From the NCBI RefSeq assembly GCF_018531195.1, contig NZ_JAHDYS010000014.1, positions 1 to 64,000 of the forward strand: a stretch of DNA of 64,000 nt, read 5' to 3'. The translations under genes were made by a program, and so were the position numbers. This DNA is from Pelotalea chapellei. GTDB lineage: Bacteria > Desulfobacterota > Desulfuromonadia > Geobacterales > Pseudopelobacteraceae. Every line of letters begins with the position of its first letter. Position 1 is the first letter of the stretch. Shown here piece by piece: positions 8,846 through 16,463 of the stretch. The notes under the pieces were generated by a model that was not told the origin of the DNA, searched no databases, and saw nothing but the letters and a program-made list of their open reading frames with translations.

Positions 8846-10051
8846 ATGAGTCTAAACCCATTCAAGGAACGCGGCATTCCGATTGACAAGCAGCTTCGAC
8901 CCTGGTCTGAGCTGAATGTGAAGCCTTATAATAAGAATGAAGTTCATCCCTATACCAGGGCGCGAATAATTCTGATGAATGGCATCGAGGTGGAGGGAGC
9001 TATTTTTTCCCATCAGTTTGCCCGTAATCTTTCGGATCAAAAACTGAAGCAGCAGCTAGCCATGACAAGGAGAGTGGAGCAGCAGCAGCAGAAGGCCATC
9101 AACTGGCTTTCACCCGGTGATGAGACTCCTCTTGAAACAACCATCGGCTATGAGCAGGTTGCTGTCGATCTGACCGCATTTCTGGCAGCGCATGTTCCTG
9201 ACCAATACGTTAAGCAGGTTTTTGATTTTGGCCTGCTGGAAGATTTTGACCATCTCTACCGTTATTCAAATCTCCTTCAAATGACCCAGGGACTAAAAGC
9301 GGAACAGCTGGTAGGGCGATATACGGAAATAACGCCGGGTCGTCCAACTATCAAGGAGCACCGCCATCCCTTTGACGATGTCCGCAAGCCGACCAGCCGC
9401 CATACCTCCGATCCGTTGACCAAGCTCTACATTCTGACACTCATGGCTGGTGAACAACAGACCATGAATTTTTACATGAACCTTGGCAATACGCAGAAAG
9501 ACGAGGTGGGCAGGGGGCTGTACCAGGAAATCGGCATGATCGAGGAGCAGCATGTCACCCAGTATGAATCGCTGCTCGATCCGAGCACCTCATGGATTGA
9601 GAGTGCGCTTCTGCATGAATACAACGAGTGCTGGTTGTATTGGTCGTTCCTCAACGAGGAACGGGACAATAAGGTGAAACAGATCTGGGAATTGCATCTT
9701 GGCATGGAGTTAACCCATCTTCAGTCAATCGCCGAGGTTTCCCGAACAATGGGAGTCGAACCCGAACAGGTGGTTCCGGCCAAGTTTCCTGAACCGCTGA
9801 AATTTTCATCACAGATCGAGTACGTGCGTCAGATTTTGGAAACGCAGGTTACCTGGAACGCCTTTGAAACCCAGATCGGGTCGCCTGACAAGCTTCCGGA
9901 AAATCCGCGCTATGCAGCCTGCCAGCAGATACTTAACAGCGGTGAGGTGCCGAGCGAGGATGTCATCAGCCGCAACCGTAAAGTAAACGGCAGCGAGTAT
10001 CGGCAGGAAATCGCCGGGGAGCATCCGGTTATGGAGCTTCGTAAAAAATGA
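8846..10051 (+). CDS. Ferritin-like protein with repeated diiron motifs
   Basis: A 401-residue soluble protein I cannot name more precisely. Helix pairs carry ferritin-type ligand patterns several times: Glu103 with E132-DFDH136, Glu203 with E233-EQH236, and Glu258 with E288-LTH291. This looks like two or three ferritin-like half-bundles in one chain, far longer than ferritin or rubrerythrin (about 140-190 residues). AGAGGAGATTTCT precedes the ATG. It follows the glycine-zipper protein by 30 nt. Iron or peroxide handling is inferred from the motifs and from the nearby superoxide dismutase. Confidence 0.75.
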   Translation: MSLNPFKERGIPIDKQLRPWSELNVKPYNKNEVHPYTRARIILMNGIEVEGAIFSHQFARNLSDQKLKQQLAMTRRVEQQQQKAINWLSPGDETPLETTIGYEQVAVDLTAFLAAHVPDQYVKQVFDFGLLEDFDHLYRYSNLLQMTQGLKAEQLVGRYTEITPGRPTIKEHRHPFDDVRKPTSRHTSDPLTKLYILTLMAGEQQTMNFYMNLGNTQKDEVGRGLYQEIGMIEEQHVTQYESLLDPSTSWIESALLHEYNECWLYWSFLNEERDNKVKQIWELHLGMELTHLQSIAEVSRTMGVEPEQVVPAKFPEPLKFSSQIEYVRQILETQVTWNAFETQIGSPDKLPENPRYAACQQILNSGEVPSEDVISRNRKVNGSEYRQEIAGEHPVMELRKK

Positions 10052-10133
10052 ACGGCCACTACCAACCGCAGCCGCGATCTCCATGCCGATTTAACTTGTT
10101 TTTGTTGTTGAATTTCAGATCTGGGGGTGAGCT

Positions 10134-10481
10134 ATGGAAACAGAGAATGTGAGGCTGGGCAGCGGCAGCACCATTGATGCCGCGATTGGCGAGACACCGT
10201 GCAAGCTGGACAAAATCCGGGATGTCATTGCAGACACGCTGCATACCACAGCAGTCAAACTGGATGAAAAGGCTTTTGCCCCGGACGCGCAACCAGGAAT
10301 GGCCCGCTATGCGAAGAAGGCTTCCGACTGGCTGGAAAATTCTTCGGAACGTGTGCGTGAATATGACTGTGCCAAGACCGATATCAAAATCAGGGACTAC
10401 GTCAGCCAGAATCCGGGTCGCAGCCTGCTTATGGCAGGAGCTGCCGGACTTTTTGTCGGTATTCTACTGAGGCGCAGGTAA
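10134..10481 (+). CDS. DUF883/YqjD/ElaB-like membrane-anchored protein
   Basis: A 115-residue protein with a helical, charged N-terminal part and one C-terminal membrane segment ending in basic residues (NPGRSLLMAGAAGLFVGILLRRR region), the layout of YqjD/ElaB proteins. In enterobacteria such proteins are inner-membrane anchored and stress-induced, and some bind ribosomes; that role is not shown here. GGGGGTGAGCT precedes the ATG. It starts a run of four small membrane-associated genes. Confidence 0.75.
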   Translation: METENVRLGSGSTIDAAIGETPCKLDKIRDVIADTLHTTAVKLDEKAFAPDAQPGMARYAKKASDWLENSSERVREYDCAKTDIKIRDYVSQNPGRSLLMAGAAGLFVGILLRRR

Positions 10482-10549
10482 ACAGACCGCCAATCGCATA
10501 CATCTTTAAAATTGATGTTCAGGTTGAAGAACCTGCAAAGGGGATTGCG

Positions 10550-10927
10550 ATGCAACGGGAATCGATAAGCGAATTGCTGACCCAGGTAGCTCATAACTCG
10601 GCCACTCTGGTGAGGAATGAGATTGAACTGGCTAAACAGGAAGTGCGTGAAGCTCTTAAGTCAATTAGCACTGGAGTAATGTTGATGGCGATAGGGGGCC
10701 TGATTGCCTTTATCGCGCTCCTGGCCTTCTGTGCCGCAATTATTATCGGGCTTGCATCGGTAATGTCACCCGCCATAGCGGCACTTGTCACCGGCATTGC
10801 ACTTGTTGTCATCGCAGCCATTATTGCCTTCGTGGGCTTGGGGCTGCTTAAAAAATCGCACCTTGCGCCTCAACAGACAATCGAGACGCTGAAGGAGACC
10901 AAGAAATGGCTGAAAGAGATGACATGA
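10550..10927 (+). CDS. YqjE/DUF1469 'phage holin' family membrane protein
   Basis: A 125-residue protein: amphipathic N-terminal helix (SELLTQVAHNSATLVRNEIELAKQEVREAL), then two membrane helices (about residues 43-66 and 73-98), then a charged tail. This is the YqjE-type layout labelled phage holin superfamily III in databases, although no phage is present. It lies between the YqjD-like and DUF3618-like genes, the same order as yqjD-yqjE in enterobacteria. Its end overlaps the start of the next gene by 22 nt. Confidence 0.8.
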   Translation: MQRESISELLTQVAHNSATLVRNEIELAKQEVREALKSISTGVMLMAIGGLIAFIALLAFCAAIIIGLASVMSPAIAALVTGIALVVIAAIIAFVGLGLLKKSHLAPQQTIETLKETKKWLKEMT

Positions 10928-11391
10928 ACGTAAAAAATAATACCCATCGCAGTGCCGAGGAAATACGTCAGGATATTATTGCGGAGCGTGAGGTACTTGC
11001 CGATACCGTTGATCAGATCGGAGACCTCATTCATCAGAAACTGGAATGGCGTGGGTACATAAGGCGGTCGCCCTATCTCGCTCTGGGGGCCGCCGCTGGT
11101 GCCGGTTTTCTGGTTTCCGGAATGTACAAGCAGCGTACACCCCCTTTGCAGAAGCTTTTGGATGCGGCAGCCGGATCGGTTGCCAAAACCGGAAACCAGG
11201 GGGTTGTCAAAATGGCCATGCTTGCCCTTGCCAGTAAGATGGCAACACGCTGGCTTCAAAATGCAGTCACCGAAGGGGTGTTGAACGAACCGGGTCTCGT
11301 GGAATCGCCACAACCACGAGCCAAAGTCTCGGAATACAATACACCTTCATCCTTCTCACCAGGCACACTGGGGAGTCATCAACCACTATGA
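10906..11391 (+). CDS. DUF3618-like membrane protein
   Basis: A 161-residue protein with the RSAEEIRQDIIAEREVLADTV helix typical of DUF3618, a hydrophobic segment near residues 58-72 (YLALGAAAGAGFLVSGM) and a second weakly hydrophobic stretch. Start 10906 is preferred because AAGGAG lies 8 nt before it. A second candidate at 10924 overlaps the previous stop as ATGA and is also possible. It is part of the YqjD-YqjE-DUF3618 set. Function is unknown; a cell-envelope stress role is inferred from the neighbours. Confidence 0.75.
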   Translation: MAERDDMNVKNNTHRSAEEIRQDIIAEREVLADTVDQIGDLIHQKLEWRGYIRRSPYLALGAAAGAGFLVSGMYKQRTPPLQKLLDAAAGSVAKTGNQGVVKMAMLALASKMATRWLQNAVTEGVLNEPGLVESPQPRAKVSEYNTPSSFSPGTLGSHQPL

Positions 11392-11403
11392 ACGGAGGAA
11401 AAC

Positions 11404-11751
11404 ATGGAAACAGATCAGTTTAAAAATCCGAAACAGACAATGCCGGGTGAATCTGTCAGTAGCTCCAGTCAGCAGGACCTCAGCGAGCGCAGTTCTCAGC
11501 TCTACGGCAAGACAAAACAGGCGGTAAGCCAGGCTTATCAGAAGACATCAACCGAGTTGAGCGGTACGTATGACAAGGCCCTTAACTACAGCCGCGAAAA
11601 TCCCGGCAAAGTGGCATTGATTGCCGCCGGGGCCGGTCTTGGTATCGGGCTTACAATTGCCTCCATGACCAAGAGCCGCAGTCAGCCGAGCCGCTATGCA
11701 CAGCCTATTGTCAATGCGCTCAGTGATGTGGCACGCGAATATTTCCGCTGA
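11404..11751 (+). CDS. YqjD/DUF883-like small membrane-associated protein
   Basis: A 115-residue protein with a Ser/Gln-rich N-terminus, a helical YGKTKQAVSQAYQKTS region resembling YqjD/CsbD-type helices, and one hydrophobic segment after NPGKV (ALIAAGAGLGIGLTIASM). It resembles the protein encoded at 10134 and is probably a paralogue. GGAGGAAAAC lies just before the ATG. It ends the operon; a GC hairpin follows at 11769. Confidence 0.7.
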   Translation: METDQFKNPKQTMPGESVSSSSQQDLSERSSQLYGKTKQAVSQAYQKTSTELSGTYDKALNYSRENPGKVALIAAGAGLGIGLTIASMTKSRSQPSRYAQPIVNALSDVAREYFR

Positions 11752-11768
11752 TTGACACCATCCCAAGT

Positions 11769-11791
11769 CCCTCTCCCCTCGTGGGAGAGGG
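11769..11791. terminator. Hairpin after the stress operon
   Basis: CCCTCTCCC-CTCGT-GGGAGAGGG, a perfect 9-bp stem 17 nt past the stop. It has no T-run, and the same sequence type appears inside MITE copies 2 and 3, so it may be a repeat rather than a dedicated terminator. Confidence 0.4.
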
Positions 11792-11902
11792 ATAGCTGCA
11801 ATACTTGACTTCGCTGTGATGCCAATGTCCTTTCAATTTTCTGCAGGTCAAACCTCTACTCAAACTCAAATCGGTTCGGCCTCAGCTTATAAGGAGCATG
11901 CA

Positions 11903-12082
11903 ATGGACTTCGATTACACGGACCATGAGTATCTTCCCGAATGCACAGATGGCTGCGGTGCATTAACAGATTGGCTTCAAAGCAAGCTCGTGGCGGATCA
12001 GGCTGGAAAAAACCACGAACATGAAAAGGGGCATGCCTGCGTTACTCGTGTTCGAATGAGAGCTGAAGAAGGGAGTGCATAA
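11903..12082 (+). CDS. Small Cys/His-containing hypothetical protein
   Basis: A 59-residue acidic protein. I do not recognise it. It contains CTDGC near the N-terminus and a HEHEKGHACV cluster near the C-terminus, so metal binding is conceivable. The start at 11903 is chosen because AAGGAG lies 6 nt before it; the longer frame from 11816 has no ribosome binding site. The region from 12083 to 12228 after it holds nothing recognisable. Confidence 0.5.
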   Translation: MDFDYTDHEYLPECTDGCGALTDWLQSKLVADQAGKNHEHEKGHACVTRVRMRAEEGSA

Positions 12083-12228
12083 TTTCTTTTCTTCTGCTGC
12101 TCCACTGTATGTGACGGATTCTGTTGAATATGGCGGATACCGTGGCGGCTTCTGATGGCGAATTAATGCTTCGGTTAGAAATCAACGTAATTTCAGGTCT
12201 ATGGAGGCATGCGCGTGACTGGCTGCTC

Positions 12229-12244
12229 TGGCATGGTACTTGGA
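12229..12244 (+). promoter_or_regulatory. Possible sigma54 promoter of the outer-membrane barrel gene
   Basis: TGGCATGGTACTTGGA has the same form as the element at 5758: a strong -24 element and TTGGA at -12. It lies 60 bp before the ATG at 12305. Confidence 0.3.
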
Positions 12245-12304
12245 ATTATCAATTTCATCAGAAACCTTCTCTTTCCGGAGATATCTCACGCACAAGGAGA
12301 AACC

Positions 12305-13213
12305 ATGAAAACGACACGTATTATTTCAGCAGTCTCACTTATTTTTTCTGCGGCACTGATAGGCATTGTGCCGACAGTATCTTTGGCTCAGGAATATCAG
12401 GCGGATGAGGTAATCATCGATTCCCCTTCCGCATATCCGCAGGATCCCTCGATCAATATGTCCCCGGGCATTAATACGAGTCCGGGCGCAGTAGATACTA
12501 CTCCAGGTGTAATTGATACGACCCCGGGCACTGACACAGCCCCAGGGGCTCCACTGTACAATGACCTCGAAAACCAGAATGATATGGACGATATGGACAA
12601 CATGGACGATATGGAGCACCTGGACGATACCGATCGTCAGTCCGGGACATCCCGGGATGTCGCTCCGGGTGGTTCGGCCGGCATCTGGAAAGACAGGACC
12701 GGCAGCTACATAATGATCAAGGGCGGTATCTACTCTCCCAGCACCAAGGGCGATCTGGACGATATCGACTTCGGGAAAAAGGCCGGTTTTACCGGTGAGG
12801 TTGCGGTCGGCCACTACTTCTTCCCTTTCATGGCAGTTGAACTGGGTGCCGGGTACTTCCAGAGCAAGAACTCTCCTGTTCTTCCTGCCGGAACCGATGC
12901 AATGCTGCGGGTCGTTCCCCTGGTGGCAACCGGTAAATTACTCCTGCCCCTGGGCGTTTTCGAACCTTACGGCCTGTTCGGTATAGGAGCCTACATATCT
13001 GATGCGGATGTCCGCAGAACCAGCTCAGCTTTCAAGGGAGAAACGGATGTCACCTTTGGTTATCATGCGGGTGCCGGCTTTAATATCAACTTCACCGACG
13101 TCACTTTCGTTGGTCTGGAAGGAAAATACCTCTGGGCAGAACCTGAATTTGGCGGCAAAGATTTAAAGCTGAACGGATACATCACGACAATTGATGTTGG
13201 TTTCAGATTCTGA
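12305..13213 (+). CDS. Outer-membrane beta-barrel protein with low-complexity N-terminus
   Basis: A 302-residue exported protein. The signal peptide ends near VSLAQ. The mature N-terminus has five degenerate copies of a (M/T)(S/T/A)PG repeat spaced about 7 residues, then an Asp/Met run (DDMDNMDDMEHLDD). From about residue 145 to the end it is an eight-stranded-type barrel (OmpA/OmpW-like): alternating aromatic strands such as GSYIMIKGGIYSP, GEVAVGHYF and a final aromatic strand DVGFRF. AAGGAG precedes the ATG; a longer frame from 12209 is not supported. The acidic Met-rich linker could bind metal; that is a guess. Confidence 0.8.
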   Translation: MKTTRIISAVSLIFSAALIGIVPTVSLAQEYQADEVIIDSPSAYPQDPSINMSPGINTSPGAVDTTPGVIDTTPGTDTAPGAPLYNDLENQNDMDDMDNMDDMEHLDDTDRQSGTSRDVAPGGSAGIWKDRTGSYIMIKGGIYSPSTKGDLDDIDFGKKAGFTGEVAVGHYFFPFMAVELGAGYFQSKNSPVLPAGTDAMLRVVPLVATGKLLLPLGVFEPYGLFGIGAYISDADVRRTSSAFKGETDVTFGYHAGAGFNINFTDVTFVGLEGKYLWAEPEFGGKDLKLNGYITTIDVGFRF

Positions 13214-13240
13214 TTTTTTCCAGTATTAGTTGAATCTTAT

Positions 13241-13275
13241 CGGGGAGAGGGCTTCTGATTGCCTCTCCCCGTTAT
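13241..13275 (+). terminator. Rho-independent terminator
   Basis: CGGGGAGAGG (13241-13250) pairs with CCTCTCCCCG (13262-13271), followed by TTATTTC. It lies 27 bp past the barrel gene. Confidence 0.85.
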
Positions 13276-13327
13276 TTCATGGTAGCGTCAATCCCACTTT
13301 GAGGGATGCAGATACCATGGAGATCCT

Positions 13328-14491
13328 ATGAAAAAAATCTTTGCCTTTACCAGTTTATTTATTTTTCTGACTCTCTCCCTACAGATGGTCTGGGCCCAGG
13401 GTTTGAATGACGAAACAGCCGGAAATGTTCTTTACTCAGTCGGCGAGATTGAAGATTTGGTGGCACCGATCGCCCTTTATCCGGATCCGTTGATCGCCCA
13501 GATCCTGCCGGCAGCAACATTTATTGAGCAGTTACATGAAGCCGCGATTCTGGTCAGGCAGTACGGAGGTGGCGCGGCCATAGATGGTCAGGCATGGGAT
13601 GTAAGCGTCAAGGCGATCGCCCACTATCCTGATGTGCTGTACATGCTGGATCAACAGGAAGAGTGGACAGTTTCTCTGGGCGAGGCATTTGCCAACCAGC
13701 AAGCCGAAGTGATGGTTGCAATCCAGACCCTGCGGACAGAAGCACGTGATGCCGGTAACCTGGTTTCTTCCTCTCAGCTCCAGGTGGTCGATGATGGAGG
13801 GTATGTCAGGATCTACCCCGCTGAGCCGGAAAGAATCTACATCCCTGTCTATGATCCACAAGTTGTATATTACGAGCCGGCCTATCCATCATATAGCCTG
13901 ATCAGTTTTGGTATCGGGTTTTCGATTGGTTCCTGGCTGAATCGCGATTGTGACTGGTACGGACGCCGCATCTATTATCACGGCTGGAATGGGGGAGGGT
14001 GGGTCCGCCGTTCCAGTCCTTATGTCATCAGGAACACCACCTATGTCAATAACAGGTACCGTACTATCACCATCAACCGGCGTATGCTGCATGACGGTGG
14101 ACACCGGATCGGTCAGGCCCCCCGTAATCGCCGCCAGCTTCCGGGGCGTCCTGTTCCGCGGGCAACTGGATCGGGAGGCTCACGGGCTCAAGCGCCGCGA
14201 ACCAAAGCACCCCGCAACAATATTCACAGAAATCAGCCTGATCAGCGTTCCGGTTCTACCACCAGAGGCAGGGATGGGGCCAGCGGGCAAAGAAATGCTC
14301 CGGTGTCGCCAGCTACCCCTTCCGTTCCCGCCTTGCCATCTAAATCATTGCCCCATCAGGTTCCTTTGCCGCGACAGGCACCGTTGCCCAGACAGGAGCC
14401 GTTGGAACCACCACCGGTTTCAGTTTCTCCGCCGTCTGTCCCTGATGGAGGTTCACCCGGCAGGGGTGGTGGGGAAGTGCGCAGGCGCTAG
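13328..14491 (+). CDS. DUF3300-domain secreted protein
   Basis: A 387-residue exported protein. The signal peptide ends near MVWAQ. The DUF3300 domain (about residues 35-190) is marked by LVAPIALYPDPLIAQILPAAT, AHYPDVLYMLDQ, and YIPVYDPQVVYY. The C-terminal 150 residues are low complexity, rich in Arg, Pro and Gly, with repeated PLPRQ(A/E)PL units, and probably disordered. GGAGATCCT precedes the ATG. Family function is unknown; periplasmic or surface location is inferred from the signal peptide. The stop codon touches MITE copy 3. Confidence 0.85.
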   Translation: MKKIFAFTSLFIFLTLSLQMVWAQGLNDETAGNVLYSVGEIEDLVAPIALYPDPLIAQILPAATFIEQLHEAAILVRQYGGGAAIDGQAWDVSVKAIAHYPDVLYMLDQQEEWTVSLGEAFANQQAEVMVAIQTLRTEARDAGNLVSSSQLQVVDDGGYVRIYPAEPERIYIPVYDPQVVYYEPAYPSYSLISFGIGFSIGSWLNRDCDWYGRRIYYHGWNGGGWVRRSSPYVIRNTTYVNNRYRTITINRRMLHDGGHRIGQAPRNRRQLPGRPVPRATGSGGSRAQAPRTKAPRNNIHRNQPDQRSGSTTRGRDGASGQRNAPVSPATPSVPALPSKSLPHQVPLPRQAPLPRQEPLEPPPVSVSPPSVPDGGSPGRGGGEVRRR

Positions 14492-14492
14492 A

Positions 14493-14708
14493 AGGTTGTT
14501 GAAAAACAGCCATCTCGCCGCCGTCCTCGAAAGCCACCTTGTGCGGCGTAGCGCTGCGGCCCTCACCCAATCCCTCTCCCACAGGGAGAGGGCAAGGCAT
14601 GCTCTCCCCCAGCGGGGGAGAGATAGAGAGGGGGCTGCCTCCGCGGGGCGTTCTCCGGTTGCGACGATCTGACTATTTTTGAACAACCTGGATTTTTCAA
14701 CAGCCTCC
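14493..14708 (+). mobile_element. MITE-like repeat, copy 3
   Basis: Begins 2 bp after the stop of the DUF3300 gene. It is nearly identical to copy 2, including the approximately 60-bp double-hairpin insertion. Right end ...GAACAACCTGGATTTTTCAACAGCCT. No open frame of its own. Confidence 0.75.
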
Positions 14709-14788
14709 TAAAGGCTGGAGAACAAAAAACCTGAGTTCATAACTCAAACCTAAATTCGGAGAGACTGACCGTGGAGGGAGTTCATCAT

Positions 14789-16285
14789 ATGAAAATTCTT
14801 CTGGTTTATCCCTGGTATCCCGATACTTTCTGGAGTTTTCGCCACGCACTCAAATTTATCTCACGCAAGGCAAGCTTTCCACCTCTGGGGCTTCTTACCG
14901 TTGCGGCGATGCTTCCTGATGAATGGGAGAAAAAAGTTGTTGATTTGAATGTCAACCCCCTGGAGGATGCTGATATCGCCTGGGCCGACTATGTCTTCAT
15001 CAGCGCCATGAGTGTCCAGCAGGAATCGGCGCGCCAGGTGATCGAACGCTGCCACACGGCAGATGTCAGGATTGTTGCGGGAGGGCCCCTCTTCACTGCT
15101 TATCATGACCAGTTCCCCGGGGTAGATCATCTGGTGCTGGGAGAGGCGGAGGTGAATCTCAAGCCCTTTCTTGATGATCTGCGGCAAGATCAGGCGCGTC
15201 GTATCTACAATGATCCTCGTCGCGCCAACCTGGCTGAAACTCCGCTTCCGCTCTGGGAGCTGGTGGATCCACGTCACTATGCTGCCATGAATATTCAGTA
15301 TGGCCGGGGCTGCCCCTTTGACTGCGAGTTCTGCGACATTACCGTGCTTTTCGGACGCGCTCCCCGGACCAAATTGCTGTCTCAACTGATTGCCGAACTT
15401 GATAGTCTTCATCAGCGGGGATGGTGCGGGGCCGTTTTTTTCGTGGATGATAATTTCATCGGGGACCGGAACCGCCTTAAGGAAAAAACGCTGCCGGCAC
15501 TCATCGACTGGATGGAACAGAATGATTATCCCTTCTACTTTTACACCGAAGCATCCATTGATCTGGCTGATGACGACGAGCTCATGCAGCTGATGGTTCG
15601 AGCCGGGTTTGAAGAGGTTTTCATCGGTATCGAAACACCTCATGAGGATGGACTGGCGGAGAGCGGCAAGTCCCCCAACAAAAACCGTGATCTGCTCGCC
15701 TCGGTGAAGCATATTCAGCAGGCTGGCCTTCAGGTACATGGAGGATTCATTGTCGGATTTGACAGCGATCCCCCTTCCATTTTCGAGAAACAGATACGGT
15801 TTATTCAAGAGAGCGGAATTGTGACCGCCATGGTCGGGGTTCTTTCCGCCATGCGCGGAACCAGGCTGTACGAGCGGCTGGGAAAGGAAGGGCGTTTGAT
15901 CGGCGAAGGGGGTGGGAGCAATACCTCGGCAGATCTCAATTTCGTGCCGCGCATGGCGCCCGAGCGGCTTATCAACGGGTACCAGGCAATTCTGGATAAC
16001 ATCTATTCACCCGGACAGTTCTACCGGCGGGTAATTCAGCTGCTTAAGGAGTACCGGCCCCAGCCCAAGGGACCTTTTCGCGTGCAGCACGGTTACCTTG
16101 GGGCTTTTTTCAAATCAATGCTGTTTCTTGGGATCATCGGCCGGGAACGAGTTCACTTCTGGAAGCTGCTCGCCTGGACTCTTATTCGCAAGCCGCGCCT
16201 TTTCCCCCTTTCCATCACCTACGCCATTTACGGTTTCCATTTCCGAAAAGTATCCGAGCAGCTCAAAAGATGTCCTACTTGCTGA
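14789..16285 (+). CDS. B12-binding-domain radical SAM protein (DUF4070 type)
   Basis: A 498-residue enzyme. The N-terminal cobalamin-binding-like domain (about residues 1-140) is followed by the radical SAM core with the cluster motif Cys175-x3-Cys179-x2-Cys182 (GRGCPFDCEFCD). The C-terminal region (KPRLFPLSITYAIYGFHFR) is the DUF4070 type seen in hopanoid C-2 methylase relatives. Class B enzymes of this kind usually methylate unreactive carbons. The substrate is unknown here. Start 14789 has GGAGGGAG 9 nt upstream; the GTG at 14771 would include it. It lies in a cluster with an aldehyde dehydrogenase, a second B12 radical SAM enzyme and a methyltransferase. Confidence 0.85.
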   Translation: MKILLVYPWYPDTFWSFRHALKFISRKASFPPLGLLTVAAMLPDEWEKKVVDLNVNPLEDADIAWADYVFISAMSVQQESARQVIERCHTADVRIVAGGPLFTAYHDQFPGVDHLVLGEAEVNLKPFLDDLRQDQARRIYNDPRRANLAETPLPLWELVDPRHYAAMNIQYGRGCPFDCEFCDITVLFGRAPRTKLLSQLIAELDSLHQRGWCGAVFFVDDNFIGDRNRLKEKTLPALIDWMEQNDYPFYFYTEASIDLADDDELMQLMVRAGFEEVFIGIETPHEDGLAESGKSPNKNRDLLASVKHIQQAGLQVHGGFIVGFDSDPPSIFEKQIRFIQESGIVTAMVGVLSAMRGTRLYERLGKEGRLIGEGGGSNTSADLNFVPRMAPERLINGYQAILDNIYSPGQFYRRVIQLLKEYRPQPKGPFRVQHGYLGAFFKSMLFLGIIGRERVHFWKLLAWTLIRKPRLFPLSITYAIYGFHFRKVSEQLKRCPTC

Positions 16286-16336
16286 AATAGTTGAGATAGG
16301 GGTTTAGAATCAGGCGCTACTTTGAGTAACATCTAA

Positions 16337-16412
16337 AACCCCCTCCCTAGCCCTCCCCCTCCAGGGGAGGGAACACGCTCCTCCCCCAAGCGGGGGGAGG
16401 TTGGGAGGGGGG
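16337..16412. repeat. GC-rich intergenic palindromic repeat
   Basis: Two adjacent hairpins, CCCTCCCC/GGGGAGGG and CCTCCCCC/GGGGGAGG, embedded in CCCTAGCCCTCCCC-type sequence. The type recurs at 18121 and 36819 and inside MITE copies 2 and 3. Likely a REP-like element that may also stop or stabilise transcripts. Confidence 0.5.
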
Positions 16413-16463
16413 AAGCCCTGTGCGAAAAGGAGTTACAGCGCACTTGCCCGACAAGGAGATGTC

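Noticed and set aside
10550-10927. Prophage (holin family label)
   Set aside because: The YqjE/DUF1469 family is named after holins, but no other phage gene is present and the neighbours are stress membrane proteins.
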